Below, in pieces: positions 13,923 to 23,190 of a DNA stretch of 64,000 nt. The notes beneath the pieces are model-generated. The model did no database searches. It was not told where the DNA came from and was given only the letters and a program-made list of their open reading frames with translations. The DNA lies in the NCBI RefSeq assembly GCF_013409345.1, contig NZ_JACCBB010000001.1:496001-560000 (forward strand), written 5' to 3'. A program made the translations under genes and the position numbers. The stretch comes from Kineococcus aurantiacus (GTDB lineage Bacteria; Actinomycetota; Actinomycetes; Actinomycetales; Kineococcaceae). The first letter of the stretch is position 1. Each line of letters begins with the position of its first letter.

Positions 13923-15017
13923 TCAGGCCGCGTCGCCGCGGGCGACGAGTTCCCGGGCCAGCTGCCGGTACGCCTCCGCGCCCGGGTGGTTGCCCGCGTA
14001 GGAGGTGATGGGCTCGGCCGCGACGGTCGCGTCCGGGAACTTCACGGTGCGCCCGATGACGGTGTGGAACACGTCGTCGCCGAACGCGTCCACGACGCGC
14101 GTGACGACCTCGCGGCTGTGCAGCGTCCGGCCGTCGTACATGGTGGCCAGGATCCCGTCGATCTCCAGGGCGGGGTTGAGGCGCTCCTGCACCTTCTCGA
14201 TCGTCTCCACCAGCAGCGCGACCCCGCGCAGGGCGAAGAACTCGCACTCCAGCGGGATGAGCACGCCGTGCGAGGCGGTCAGCGCGTTGACCGTCAGCAG
14301 CCCCAGGGACGGCTGGCAGTCGATGAGGACCACGTCGTAGTCGGCCAGCGCCGGGCGCAGCGCGCGGGCCAGCACGCTCTCGCGCGCGACCTCGCCGACG
14401 AGCTGGACCTCGGCCGCGGACAGGTCGATGTTGGCCGGCAGCAGGTCCAGCCCCTCGACGGCCGTCTCGCGGATGACCTCGCGCACGTCCGTCCCGCGCT
14501 CCATGAGCAGCTGGTAGACCGTCTTGTCGAGCTCGTGCGGGTTGACGCCCAGCCCGGCCGACAACGCGCCTTGGGGGTCGAAGTCGACGAGCAGCACGCG
14601 GCGGCCGTACTCGGCCAGCGCCGCCCCCAGGTTGATGGTCGTCGTCGTCTTGCCGACGCCGCCCTTCTGGTTGCACATGGAGATGACGCGCGCCGGGCCG
14701 TGGTGGTCCAGCCGGGCCGGGACCGGGAAGGTCGGCAGCGGGCGGCCCGTGGGGCCGTCCTGCGGCCCCAGCTCGATCTCGCCCTGGACCGCGCGCGGCT
14801 CGGCCGGCGTCACGGGCTGGGCCACGGCCTCCGGCGAGGCGTTCTGCGAGGGGTCCTGCGAGGACTGCTGCACCACCGGGACCACGGGCCGGGGCGCCGG
14901 ATCGTGCGCGGCCGGCACCGGCTGCCCGGCGGCGCGGGAGGCGTCCACGGCGGGGCCGAAGGCCGAGGGCCGGGCGGTGGCGGACGGCAGGTGCTCGCTG
15001 GTCACGGGAGGTGGCAC
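13923..15017 (-). CDS. ParA/Soj-family ATPase
   Basis: A 364-residue protein. The first 108 residues are a low-complexity Pro/Ala leader; the ATPase core starts at VISMCNQKGGVGKTTTTINL with the deviant Walker A KGGVGKT at about 118-124, followed by VLLVDFDPQGALSAGLG and the Walker B-like strand DVVLIDCQPSLG. The architecture is that of chromosomal Soj/ParA proteins. In actinobacteria a ParA of this type sits next to xerD and upstream of scpAB, which fits the xerD neighbour here. Start GTG 15017 has a GAGGAA site; GTG 15005 is an alternative. It is probably a segregation accessory rather than the main origin-proximal ParA, which usually accompanies parB (inference). Confidence 0.85.
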   Translation of the reverse strand: MPPPVTSEHLPSATARPSAFGPAVDASRAAGQPVPAAHDPAPRPVVPVVQQSSQDPSQNASPEAVAQPVTPAEPRAVQGEIELGPQDGPTGRPLPTFPVPARLDHHGPARVISMCNQKGGVGKTTTTINLGAALAEYGRRVLLVDFDPQGALSAGLGVNPHELDKTVYQLLMERGTDVREVIRETAVEGLDLLPANIDLSAAEVQLVGEVARESVLARALRPALADYDVVLIDCQPSLGLLTVNALTASHGVLIPLECEFFALRGVALLVETIEKVQERLNPALEIDGILATMYDGRTLHSREVVTRVVDAFGDDVFHTVIGRTVKFPDATVAAEPITSYAGNHPGAEAYRQLARELVARGDAA

Positions 15018-15150
15018 TTCCTCGGGCGGTCGTCGGGTCGGGCGGTCCTGCCGCGACCTTAGTCGCCGCGAACGGGTGGTGGTGCCGACGGGTCGTGGTT
15101 CCGCGTGCGCGCAGCGTGGGCCCTGAGGGCCGGACGGGGCGCGCGCAGGC

Positions 15151-16137
15151 TCACGAGGGCGACCCGGTGCGCACCTCGCGCCGGGCGTCGGCGGTGACGA
15201 GCGTCGTGTAGACCTGCGTCGTGGTCACCGAGGCGTGCCCCAGCAGCTCCTGGACGGCCCGGACGTCGGCCCCGTCCCGCAGCAGGTGCGTGGCGAAGGA
15301 GTGCCGCAGGGTGTGCGGGGACACCGCCCGGGTGATGCCGGCCCGGCGGGCGGCGGTCTGCAGGACGGCCCAGGCGCTCTGCCGCGACAGGCGGCCACCG
15401 CGCGTGTTGACGAACAGGGCGCCGGTGCCGGCGCCGCGCCCCGCCAGCAGCGGCCGGGATCGCAGGAGGTACTGCTCCAGGGCGTCCTGCGCGAGGGACC
15501 CCAGGGGCACGAGGCGCTCCTTAGCCCCCGAACCCCGCAGGCGGAACACGCCCGGGCGCCCCGCCAGCCGCGACGGGACGTCGTCCACGTCCAGCCCGAC
15601 GGCCTCGCTGATGCGGGCCCCGCAGCCGTAGAGCACCTCCAGCAGCGCCCGGTCCCGCAGCGGCACCGCCGCCGGCTCCCCCTCACCGCCCAGCCCCGCC
15701 ACCTGCAGCAGGCGGGTGACCTCCTCCACCGTCAACGCCGCGGGCGAGCGCCGCGGCGGCGCCGGCGGGCGCACCAGCAGGGCCGGGTCGTCCGCGCTGC
15801 GCCCCTCGGCGTGCAGGAACCGGTGCCAGCCGCGCACCGCCGACGCCGTGCGCGCCGCGGAGCTGGCCGTCAGCGGGGTGCCGCCGTCCTCCCCCGAGCG
15901 CAGCGCCGCGACGAACGCCGCGACGACGGCCTCGTCCACACCGGTCGGGTCGGCGACGCCCCGCGCGGCGAGGAAGCGGACGTAGCGGGCCAGGTCGCGG
16001 CGGTAGGCCCCCAGGGTGTTGGCGCTCAGCCCCCGCTCGACCTGCAGGTGACCGAGGTAGTCCCGCACCGCCGAGCGCAGCGCGGCGGGCGCCTCCTCGG
16101 GCGCACCCGTGGGCGGGGCGAGGGGCTGGGCGGACAC
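15151..16137 (-). CDS. xerD: Tyrosine recombinase XerD
   Basis: A 328-residue site-specific recombinase that, with XerC, resolves chromosome dimers at dif. The N-terminal SAM-like core-binding domain is at about 20-115 ([19 protein letters not shown]), the catalytic domain at 130-320. Catalytic residues are visible: Arg in [10 protein letters not shown], His and Arg in [12 protein letters not shown], His in LGHASV and Tyr in TTTQVYTTL. Length and the chromosomal neighbourhood (pyrG, NUDIX, parA) match the mycobacterial xerD locus rather than a phage integrase. It starts at GTG 16137. Confidence 0.9.
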   Translation of the reverse strand: MSAQPLAPPTGAPEEAPAALRSAVRDYLGHLQVERGLSANTLGAYRRDLARYVRFLAARGVADPTGVDEAVVAAFVAALRSGEDGGTPLTASSAARTASAVRGWHRFLHAEGRSADDPALLVRPPAPPRRSPAALTVEEVTRLLQVAGLGGEGEPAAVPLRDRALLEVLYGCGARISEAVGLDVDDVPSRLAGRPGVFRLRGSGAKERLVPLGSLAQDALEQYLLRSRPLLAGRGAGTGALFVNTRGGRLSRQSAWAVLQTAARRAGITRAVSPHTLRHSFATHLLRDGADVRAVQELLGHASVTTTQVYTTLVTADARREVRTGSPS

Positions 16138-16168
16138 GCTCCGACCCTAGTGGCCCGCCCCGGCGCCG

Positions 16169-16197
16169 GCCGGTCCCCCACGCGGGGAGGGACCGGC
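16169..16197 (-). terminator. Hairpin after NUDIX gene
   Basis: GCCGGTCCC (16169-16177) pairs with GGGACCGGC (16189-16197) around an 11-nt loop, 10 bp beyond the NUDIX stop on the minus strand. Confidence 0.6.
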
Positions 16198-16207
16198 GTG
16201 GCGCGGG

Positions 16208-16882
16208 TCAGCGCGGCGGCGTGATGAGCCCCGTCGGCCACGGCGTGCCCGCCGGGCGCAGGTCCTGCCAGCCGCCGGCCCGGGCCGCCTGCAGCGCCAG
16301 GACGCCGATGACGCTGCCGGGGTTGGTCAGCCGCCCCTCCAGGACGGCCCGCACGGCCTGCGCCAGCGGCACCCGCACCGGGACGAGGTCCTTCTCCTCG
16401 TCCTCCCGCAGGTGCCGGTCGGCCTCGGGGACGGCGCTCAGGCCGCGCGCCAGGTAGATGCGGTTGGCCTCGCTGGACCCCCCGGGGGAGTTGAACCAGT
16501 CCACCAGGACGGCCCAGTCGGAGGCGACGAGGTCGGCCTCCTCGGCCAGCTCGCGCCGGGCCGCCAGCAGCGGTTCCTCCCCGGCGACGTCCAGCAGCCC
16601 GGCGGGCAGCTCCCACAGCTCCCGCCGCACGGGGTGGCGGTACTGCTTGATGAACAGGACGTTCTCGTCGTCGTCGAGGGCCAGGATCGTCACCGCGCCC
16701 GGGTGGCGCTGCACGTCGCGCACGACCGTGCCGCCGTCGGGCAGTTCCACCGTCTCGCGCACGACGTCCCAGACGTGCCCCGAGAACACCACGTCCGAAC
16801 CCACCAGCCGCCGCTGCGCGACGGCGTCCAGGAGCTCGGCCCCGTCGACGACGGGGACACCCAGTTCGGCCGGGAAGCTCAC
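16208..16882 (-). CDS. NUDIX hydrolase, ADP-ribose pyrophosphatase type
   Basis: A 224-residue NUDIX protein. The NUDIX box runs from [10 protein letters not shown] to [10 protein letters not shown] at about residues 119-141, keeping the REx2EE metal-binding core but with Ala where the consensus has Gly. Preceding it, [19 protein letters not shown] is typical of ADP-ribose/ADP-sugar pyrophosphatases, which hydrolyse ADP-ribose to AMP and ribose 5-phosphate. It starts at GTG 16882, overlapping the CTP synthase stop by 4 nt, so the two genes are co-transcribed; the same pair occurs in mycobacteria (pyrG-Rv1700). Exact substrate is not readable. Confidence 0.88.
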   Translation of the reverse strand: MSFPAELGVPVVDGAELLDAVAQRRLVGSDVVFSGHVWDVVRETVELPDGGTVVRDVQRHPGAVTILALDDDENVLFIKQYRHPVRRELWELPAGLLDVAGEEPLLAARRELAEEADLVASDWAVLVDWFNSPGGSSEANRIYLARGLSAVPEADRHLREDEEKDLVPVRVPLAQAVRAVLEGRLTNPGSVIGVLALQAARAGGWQDLRPAGTPWPTGLITPPR

Positions 16883-18603
16883 GCCTTCACGTCCGTGAGC
16901 TCCTCGACGAGCCCGGCCTCGGCCGCCGGCTCGGGGTCGACGTCCAGGAGCTGCCCCTCGCGCTGGCGCAGCAGAGCCGCCGCGACGAGACCGGAGAACA
17001 GCGGGTGCGACCGCGTCGGCCGGGACTTGAACTCCGGGTGCGCCTGCGTGCCCACGTAGTACGGGTGCACCTCGGCGGGCAGCTCGACGAACTCGACGAG
17101 CTCGCGGTCCGGGGAGGTGCCGGAGAACACCAGGCCCTTGGCGGACAGCTGGTCGCGGTAGGAGTTGTTCACCTCGTAGCGGTGCCGGTGCCGCTCGGAG
17201 ATGCGCTCGCTGCCGTAGGTGGCGGCGACGACCGACCCCGGCTGCAGCACGGCGTCGTAGGAACCCAGCCGCATCGTGCCGCCCATGTCGCCCTCGCCGG
17301 AGACGATCTCGCGCTGCTCGGCCATCGTGGCGATGACGGGGTGCTTGGCGTCGGGCTCGAACTCGGTGGAACTGGCGTTCTTCAGCCCGGCGACGTTGCG
17401 CGCGTACTCGATCACCATGCACTGCAGGCCAAGGCACAGCCCCAGGGTCGGGACGCCGTTCTCCCGCGACCACTTCAGCGCACCGAGCTTGCCCTCGATG
17501 CCGCGGACCCCGAAACCGCCCGGGACGCAGACCGCGTCGACGCCGTGCAGCTGCTTGCGCGCGCCCTCGGGGGTCTTGCAGTCGTCGGAGGCGACCCAGC
17601 GGATGTCCACCTTCGCGTCCTCGGCGAAACCCCCGGCGCGCAGCGCCTCGGTGACCGACAGGTAGGCGTCGGGCAGGTCGATGTACTTGCCGACGAGCGC
17701 GATCTCGACGCGGCGGCGCGGGTTGTGCACGCGGCGCAGCAGGTCGTCCCAGGTCGACCAGTCGACGTCGCGGAAGCTGAGGTTCAGCTTGCGGACGAGG
17801 TAGGCGTCCAGGCCCTCGCGGTGGATGACCTTCGGGATGTCGTAGATCGACGGCGCGTCGACGCAGGCGATGACGGCCTCGTCGTCGACGTCGCACATCG
17901 AGGCGATCTTGCGCTTGACGCTCTCGGGGATCTCCCGGTCGGCGCGGCACACGATGGCGTCGGGCTGGATGCCGATGTTGCGCAGCTGGGCGACGGAGTG
18001 CTGCGTCGGCTTGGTCTTCAGCTCACCGCTGGGCCCGATGTACGGCACGAGGGAGACGTGGACGAAGAACACGTTGTCGCGGCCGAGGCGCTGGCGGACC
18101 TGACGGGCGGCCTCCAGGAACGGCAGGGACTCGATGTCGCCGACCGTGCCGCCGACCTCGGTGATGATGACGTCGATGTCCTCGCGGGCCTGGGCCCGCA
18201 TCCGGTCGACGATCTCGTTGGTGATGTGCGGGATGACCTGGACGGTGTCACCGAGGTACTCCCCGCGCCGCTCCTTGGCGATGACCGCGGAGTACACCTG
18301 ACCGGTCGTGACGTTCGCCGAGGCGTCGAAGCGCACGTCGAGGAAGCGCTCGTAGTGGCCGATGTCGAGGTCCGTCTCGGCGCCGTCGTCGGTCACGAAG
18401 ACCTCGCCGTGCTGGAACGGGTTCATCGTGCCGGGGTCGACGTTGAGGTAGGGGTCGAGCTTCTGCATCGCGACGCGCAGACCGCGGGCGCGGAGGAGAC
18501 GACCGAGGCTGGAGGCGGTCAACCCCTTCCCGAGGGAGCTGGCCACACCCCCGGTCACGAAGACGTGCTGGGTGATGGACTCGGGAGTGCTGCGGTTCGC
18601 CAC
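16879..18603 (-). CDS. pyrG: CTP synthase
   Basis: A 574-residue enzyme making CTP from UTP with glutamine as nitrogen donor. The amidoligase domain (1-280) starts [20 protein letters not shown] with its P-loop, followed by [19 protein letters not shown] and the DDGAETDLD segment. The glutamine amidotransferase domain (about 300-560) has the nucleophile Cys in TLGLCLGLQ and the His/Glu pair in AHPEFKSRP. Length matches the family. Start GTG 18603. The C-terminus overlaps the NUDIX gene. Confidence 0.97.
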   Translation of the reverse strand: MANRSTPESITQHVFVTGGVASSLGKGLTASSLGRLLRARGLRVAMQKLDPYLNVDPGTMNPFQHGEVFVTDDGAETDLDIGHYERFLDVRFDASANVTTGQVYSAVIAKERRGEYLGDTVQVIPHITNEIVDRMRAQAREDIDVIITEVGGTVGDIESLPFLEAARQVRQRLGRDNVFFVHVSLVPYIGPSGELKTKPTQHSVAQLRNIGIQPDAIVCRADREIPESVKRKIASMCDVDDEAVIACVDAPSIYDIPKVIHREGLDAYLVRKLNLSFRDVDWSTWDDLLRRVHNPRRRVEIALVGKYIDLPDAYLSVTEALRAGGFAEDAKVDIRWVASDDCKTPEGARKQLHGVDAVCVPGGFGVRGIEGKLGALKWSRENGVPTLGLCLGLQCMVIEYARNVAGLKNASSTEFEPDAKHPVIATMAEQREIVSGEGDMGGTMRLGSYDAVLQPGSVVAATYGSERISERHRHRYEVNNSYRDQLSAKGLVFSGTSPDRELVEFVELPAEVHPYYVGTQAHPEFKSRPTRSHPLFSGLVAAALLRQREGQLLDVDPEPAAEAGLVEELTDVKA

Positions 18604-18644
18604 GGAGTTCGATCGTACCCGACACCGGCGCCCGGTGCGGCCGG

Positions 18645-19712
18645 TCAGCCGCGCGCGGCGGCGTGGACCCGGCGGACCTGCTCGGCGGCGTCGTCCCCCG
18701 TCGGCAGCTGCGCCGCCCGCTGCCGGGCCCGCTCGGAGCGCACGGCCCGCTCGGTGGCGTCCCCGGCGAGCCGGGCCAGGGCCTGGGCGACCGCGCCGGC
18801 GTCCCCCACCGGCACCAGCAGCGCGGCGTCGCCGGTCACCTCCCGCGTGCCCCCGGCGTCGGTCGCCACGAGGGGGACCCCGGCCCGCAGCGCCTCCTGC
18901 ACGAAGACCGGCTGCCCCTCCCAGACGCTGGTGCTGACGGCGACGTCGGCCGCGGCGAGCAGGTCCGCGACGTCCTCGCGGCGACCGAGCAGCTCGACGG
19001 GCAGGTCCTCGGCGCGGACCCGGGCGGCGAGGTCGTCGAGCAGCGGCCCGTCACCGGCGACGGCGACGCGGACCCCCGAGCGCCCCGCGGCCTCCAGCAG
19101 CGTCCCCAGGTCCTTCTGCGGGGCCAGCCGGGCCACGGCCAGCGCCACCGGCCCCGTGCCCAGGACGGCGCGGCCGCGGGCGGCGTCACCGGGCGGCAGC
19201 GGGGGTGCCGGCACGAGGGCGCGGTCGGCCACCCCGGCGCCGAGGCGGTGGGCCAGGGCGACCAGGTCACCCGAGACGCCCAGCACGACGTCGGCCCGCC
19301 GGCACACCACCCCGAGCACGGCCAGCCCCAGCCCGGCCCGCGGCCCGCGGCCCAGGACGGCGTTGTGCAGCGTCACGACCAGGGGCGTGCGGCGCGGGAC
19401 GGCGAGGGTCGCCACGAACCCGGCGCGCACGCCGTGGGCGTGCACCAGCGCCCCCGGCACGGCCGCCACCGCCCGGCGCAGGGCCCGCGCGGCCCGCAGG
19501 TCCCGGGCCGGGTCGATGCTCGGGCCGATCTCCACGGCCGTCGCCGGGACGCCGAAGGCGAAGCGCCGCAGGGTCTGCGCGGGGGCCGCGACCCGGACGT
19601 CGGTGCCGTCGGCGCGCAGCCGCGCGCACAGCTCGGCGACGTGCCGGCCCACCCCCCCGGCGCTGCTGCCCAGCACGAACACGACAGGTCCCACGGTTCC
19701 TCCCGGACTCAT
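18645..19712 (-). CDS. GT-B glycosyltransferase (group 1/GT4-like)
   Basis: A 355-residue glycosyltransferase of the GT-B fold. The N-terminal half has the glycine-rich [18 protein letters not shown] acceptor loop and the [13 protein letters not shown] strand; the C-terminal half has [20 protein letters not shown], then [10 protein letters not shown] and the sugar-nucleotide-binding [20 protein letters not shown] with the EX7E-type Glu pair. It starts at ATG 19712, overlapping the MurJ-like gene stop (ATGA). It lies in a run with an MraY-like enzyme and a flippase, so it may glycosylate a lipid-linked precursor of a cell-envelope polymer; acceptor and donor are unknown. Confidence 0.8.
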   Translation of the reverse strand: MSPGGTVGPVVFVLGSSAGGVGRHVAELCARLRADGTDVRVAAPAQTLRRFAFGVPATAVEIGPSIDPARDLRAARALRRAVAAVPGALVHAHGVRAGFVATLAVPRRTPLVVTLHNAVLGRGPRAGLGLAVLGVVCRRADVVLGVSGDLVALAHRLGAGVADRALVPAPPLPPGDAARGRAVLGTGPVALAVARLAPQKDLGTLLEAAGRSGVRVAVAGDGPLLDDLAARVRAEDLPVELLGRREDVADLLAAADVAVSTSVWEGQPVFVQEALRAGVPLVATDAGGTREVTGDAALLVPVGDAGAVAQALARLAGDATERAVRSERARQRAAQLPTGDDAAEQVRRVHAAARG

Positions 19713-21322
19713 CGGCGGACGGCCCGCCGGGCACTGCCGGCCAGCGCCGCCAGGTCGGCGGGTGCGCTCAGCCGCGCCACGGCGAGCCACACGAGGGTCG
19801 CACCGGCGGCGACGAGGACGCCCTGCCCCACGGCCGGCGCGACGTGGTCGGCGCGCCACCAGGTGGTCACCGCGCTCCCCGCGCCGCCGGCCGCCGCACC
19901 CGCCAGCACGGCCGCGGCCAGGACACGGCCGGCTCCGGTCGCCGCGCCGGGCACCGCCCGGTGCGCCGACCGGAGCAGCAGAGCGCCCGAGACGCTCAGC
20001 CCGAGGGTGTGCGCGACCGCGAGCGCCGCCACGACCCGGTCGGCCGGCAGCAGCAGCGGCAGGACCACGACCCCGGCCAGGACCACGGCCCACCCCGCGA
20101 CGGTCCCGGTCGCGGCCTGCCGCCCGGCGCCGACGGTGTAGAGCGCGCGGGTCAGCAGGGCGACCATGCCGTATCCCAGCAGGGCGGGGGCGAACAGCAC
20201 CAGGGCCAGGGACAGGTCGCCCGTCTGGCCGGACCCGGCGCGGCCGGCGACGAAGACGACGGCGACGGGGGCCGCGACCGCGGCCAGGACCGCCGCGCCC
20301 AGGGAGCTGACGAGCAGCACCGTGCGCACCGCGGGGGCGAGCAGGGCGGCCAGCTCGGCCCGGCCGGTGTCGGCGGCGCGCGCCAGGCGCGGGAAGACGG
20401 CCGTGGCGACGGGGACGGCGAGCACGGCGTACGGCAGCAGGAACAGCGCCCAGGCGTAGCTCCAGCGGTTGACCGCCCCCGGGACGCCGTTGGAGGCCAC
20501 CGTGATCGCGACGGTGACGACCTGCTGGGCCAGCAGCACCGCCAGCCCGGACAGGGCCAGCGACCGCAGGCGGGCGCCGTCACCGGGCGCGGGACGCAAC
20601 GCCGGGCGCCAGCGCACCGGTCCCCGCAGGGCCGGGACGTGCGTCAGCGCGAGGGCGACGACCCCCAGGGTCGTCCCGCCGGCGAGGACGGCGACCGCGG
20701 CGGCGGGCACGTCGCCGGGCTCGCCCCGGACGACGCGGGCCGGCACGAGCACGCCGACGAGCAGGTAGCTCCCGCCGACGACGAGGCTGGACACCAGGGG
20801 CGCGGCGGCGGGGGCGGTGAAGCGCTGCTGGGCCTGCAGGACCCCGGCGAACACGACGGCCACCGCGTACAGCGGCACCTGCGGCAGGAAGACCCAGAGC
20901 ATCACGGTGCCGGTGTGCAGCAGGGAGTCCCCGCACTGGCGCACGGCCCCCTCGCGCAGCAGCAGACCCATCACCGGCCGGGCCAGGACGGCGGTGAGGG
21001 CGCCGACGGCGAGCAGGGCTAGCACGCTCCACGTCAGCGCGGCCGACGCCGTGCGGGAAGCCGCCGCCCGGTCCGCGGCGTCCCCGGAGGCGAACCGGGA
21101 CGACAGCAGCGGGACGAGGACACCGGCCAGGGCGCCACCGGCGACGACCTCGAACAGCACGTTGGGGACCTGGTTGGCCGTGGTGTAGGCCGTGCCGAGG
21201 CAGGTGTCGCCCACGGTCTGGCTGAAGGCCAGGACCCGGCCGAAGCCCGCGAGCCGGGCGAGGACCGTCAGCAGCGCCACGGACGCCGCGGCGGCGGCCA
21301 CCGACCGCGCACGTGGGGTCAC
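19709..21322 (-). CDS. MurJ/MviN-family lipid flippase
   Basis: A 537-residue polytopic membrane protein of the MOP superfamily. About 14 hydrophobic segments are visible, with TANQVPNVLFEVVAGGALAG near residue 48 matching the family signature of MurJ/MviN-type flippases, and RWSYAWALFLLPYAVLAVPV in the middle. Such proteins translocate lipid-linked wall precursors across the membrane. GTG 21322 overlaps the preceding gene stop and the C-terminus overlaps the glycosyltransferase start, making a three-gene coupled run. It may be a second flippase serving a dedicated polymer rather than lipid II, as the usual actinobacterial MurJ near the chromosome end is longer (inference). Confidence 0.85.
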   Translation of the reverse strand: MTPRARSVAAAAASVALLTVLARLAGFGRVLAFSQTVGDTCLGTAYTTANQVPNVLFEVVAGGALAGVLVPLLSSRFASGDAADRAAASRTASAALTWSVLALLAVGALTAVLARPVMGLLLREGAVRQCGDSLLHTGTVMLWVFLPQVPLYAVAVVFAGVLQAQQRFTAPAAAPLVSSLVVGGSYLLVGVLVPARVVRGEPGDVPAAAVAVLAGGTTLGVVALALTHVPALRGPVRWRPALRPAPGDGARLRSLALSGLAVLLAQQVVTVAITVASNGVPGAVNRWSYAWALFLLPYAVLAVPVATAVFPRLARAADTGRAELAALLAPAVRTVLLVSSLGAAVLAAVAAPVAVVFVAGRAGSGQTGDLSLALVLFAPALLGYGMVALLTRALYTVGAGRQAATGTVAGWAVVLAGVVVLPLLLPADRVVAALAVAHTLGLSVSGALLLRSAHRAVPGAATGAGRVLAAAVLAGAAAGGAGSAVTTWWRADHVAPAVGQGVLVAAGATLVWLAVARLSAPADLAALAGSARRAVRR

Positions 21323-22170
21323 GGCCGGCCGAGGCGGTCGAGCTCGCGCAGGAGCGGCTGCGCCTCGATGACGCGGCTGAAGCTGACCTTCTCGGACGCC
21401 AGGGTGAGCGCCACGACGGCGGCCAGCGCGCCCACCCGGCCGCGCCGGTGCCAGCGGGCCAGGGCGGCCACCCCCAGCACCGCCCCCAGCGCGTTCGCGC
21501 CGGTGTCGCCGAGCATGCTGCGCCCGGCGAGGTCGTCGGGCAGGACGGCGGCGCAGGCCCCGGCGACGGCGCCCGCCAGCGGCCGGGCCGCCGCCGCGCC
21601 GGGCCCGGCGGCGAGGGAGGCGGCGGCGACGGCGGCCACCTTCGCGGCCCGCCCCGGGCGCAGGTCGAAGAGGTTGAGCAGGTTCGCCGATCCCGCCACG
21701 AGCGCCCCGGCGACCACCGCGTCCAGGACCGCCACCCGGTCGCGGGGCCGCTCGACGAGGGCCGCCGCGGCCAGCCCGGTCGCGCCGATGCCCAGCACCT
21801 TCCAGCCGCCCGTCGTCAGCCGTCCCCGACGGGCCGCCGCGAGGTGCCCCCGCAGCCCGCGGGCCCCGGCGTCCCGCTCCCCCGTGCGCTCGGTCAGGTC
21901 GTCCAGGGCGCCGAAGGCCGCCGCGCCCACGGCGGCGACGGCTCCGGCGGCGCGCCACGGCGGCGCGGCGGCGAGCACGCCGGCGCTCACCGCGAGCGCG
22001 GCCGCGGGCCCTTCGAGCAGCGTGACCGACCGGCCCGCGTGGTTGGTGCGTTCCCAGCGCCGCGGTCCGCCCGGCGGGGCGGCGCGCAGCAGGTCCGCGC
22101 CGCGCCGGCCCGCCGACCGGGCGGCGGCCAGCGCCAGCGCGGTCCGCAGCGGAGGGCCCACGGGGCTCAC
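21319..22170 (-). CDS. MraY/WecA-like glycosyl-1-phosphate transferase
   Basis: A 283-residue membrane protein with features of the polyprenyl-phosphate sugar-1-phosphate transferase family: GALDDLTER (the DD motif), SANLLNLFDLRPGRA (the NxxxNxxD motif) and LGDTGANALG (the GDxGS-like motif). It has about 7-8 hydrophobic segments, fewer than the 10-11 of typical MraY, and an unusual Ala/Gly-rich composition. It starts at GTG 22170 and overlaps genes on both sides. It would make a lipid-linked sugar that the adjoining glycosyltransferase extends and the MurJ-like protein flips. The equivalent position in mycobacteria lacks this trio between mctB and pyrG (recollection), so the trio may be lineage-specific. 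Confidence 0.7.
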   Translation of the reverse strand: MSPVGPPLRTALALAAARSAGRRGADLLRAAPPGGPRRWERTNHAGRSVTLLEGPAAALAVSAGVLAAAPPWRAAGAVAAVGAAAFGALDDLTERTGERDAGARGLRGHLAAARRGRLTTGGWKVLGIGATGLAAAALVERPRDRVAVLDAVVAGALVAGSANLLNLFDLRPGRAAKVAAVAAASLAAGPGAAAARPLAGAVAGACAAVLPDDLAGRSMLGDTGANALGAVLGVAALARWHRRGRVGALAAVVALTLASEKVSFSRVIEAQPLLRELDRLGRP

Positions 22171-23141
22171 GGGGCGACCGCGGGCAGCGGCGGGCTGACG
22201 GCCGTGGCCGAGTCGGCGGTGCCGTACTGCCCGACGCCGCCGGACAGCTGCTGGCGCAGCGCCAGGACCACGTTGACGCGCCCGATCGGGGAGTCGAGGT
22301 CGTCGACGCTGCTGACGTCCCGCGTCACGTCGTCGTCGGCGCGCAGCGCGGCGACGACCCCGCCGTCGGCGGTGGACTCCGCGGGTCCCGCCACGACCGC
22401 GCCGGCGCTGGCGGCGTCCAGGGCCGCGGCGACGGCGTTCCAGGTGGTGGTCGTCGCCTCCTGCTGGGCGTCGGTGGTGTCGGTGTCGGGAGCCCCGCCG
22501 ACCACGAGGGCCAGGGTGCCGCGCGCGACCGCCGGGCCTCCGTCGCCCTGGACCTCGACGAGCCCGGCGTCGGACAGGGTCGTCAGGACGGTCTGCGCCC
22601 CCTGGTCGAGCTCGGTGGACTGCGCGAGCTCGGTGGTCACCAGCGCCCGCGCCAGCTCCGCGGCCAGCAGGTCCTCGGGGGTGGCGTCGGCGGCCGGGGT
22701 CGTCGGCAGCTGCGCCGCGAGCGAGCTCGCGGCCTCCTGCCGCTCGGCGGTCGCCGCGGCGGACGTGTCGATCCAGCGCTCCTGGACGGTGACCTGGGCC
22801 GAAACCTGGGCCCCGGCGGCCTCCAGGGCGCTGACCGTCGCGTCGACCTGGCTGGAGTCGGCCCCGGGCAGCTCGACGACGGCGACGCCGCGGCCGCCGA
22901 GCTGGCGGGCCACCAGGGCCGGGGCGACGGCCTCGGCCCAGGCGTCCTGCTGGTCGACCGTCGTCAGGGCCTGGTCGCGCTCGGTCCGCAGCTGGTTCTT
23001 CTCGGTCGTGAGCTGCCTGACCTGGTCGGTGATGCCCGTGGAGATGCCCTCGTTGAGGGGTCCGGCGCCCAGCACGATGCCGACGGCGAGGGCGAGGAAC
23101 ACCGACACCAGCGAGACCACGTGGTACCGGAAGTCGATCAC
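22167..23141 (-). CDS. mctB: MctB/SteB-type copper-transport and cell-separation protein
   Basis: A 324-residue protein with one N-terminal membrane segment in FRYHVVSLVSVFLALAVGIV (residues 4-23), then a coiled coil (DQVRQLTTEKNQLRTERDQ) and a large extracytoplasmic domain. This is the architecture of the MctB family, known in mycobacteria as a copper-related outer membrane protein and in corynebacteria as SteB, partner of SteA in daughter-cell separation. The adjacent steA gene and conserved synteny support the call. It starts at GTG 23141; the next gene overlaps its stop. Confidence 0.85.
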   Translation of the reverse strand: MIDFRYHVVSLVSVFLALAVGIVLGAGPLNEGISTGITDQVRQLTTEKNQLRTERDQALTTVDQQDAWAEAVAPALVARQLGGRGVAVVELPGADSSQVDATVSALEAAGAQVSAQVTVQERWIDTSAAATAERQEAASSLAAQLPTTPAADATPEDLLAAELARALVTTELAQSTELDQGAQTVLTTLSDAGLVEVQGDGGPAVARGTLALVVGGAPDTDTTDAQQEATTTTWNAVAAALDAASAGAVVAGPAESTADGGVVAALRADDDVTRDVSSVDDLDSPIGRVNVVLALRQQLSGGVGQYGTADSATAVSPPLPAVAP

Positions 23142-23190
23142 TGCAGTTCCTGTCGGTCGGGGACGGTGCGGGGGTGGGGGCGGGCCGCGC

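Noticed and set aside
17005-20310. Very long plus-strand reading frame of about 1100 codons
   Set aside because: Antisense shadow of pyrG, the glycosyltransferase and part of MurJ; long open antisense frames are expected at this GC content.
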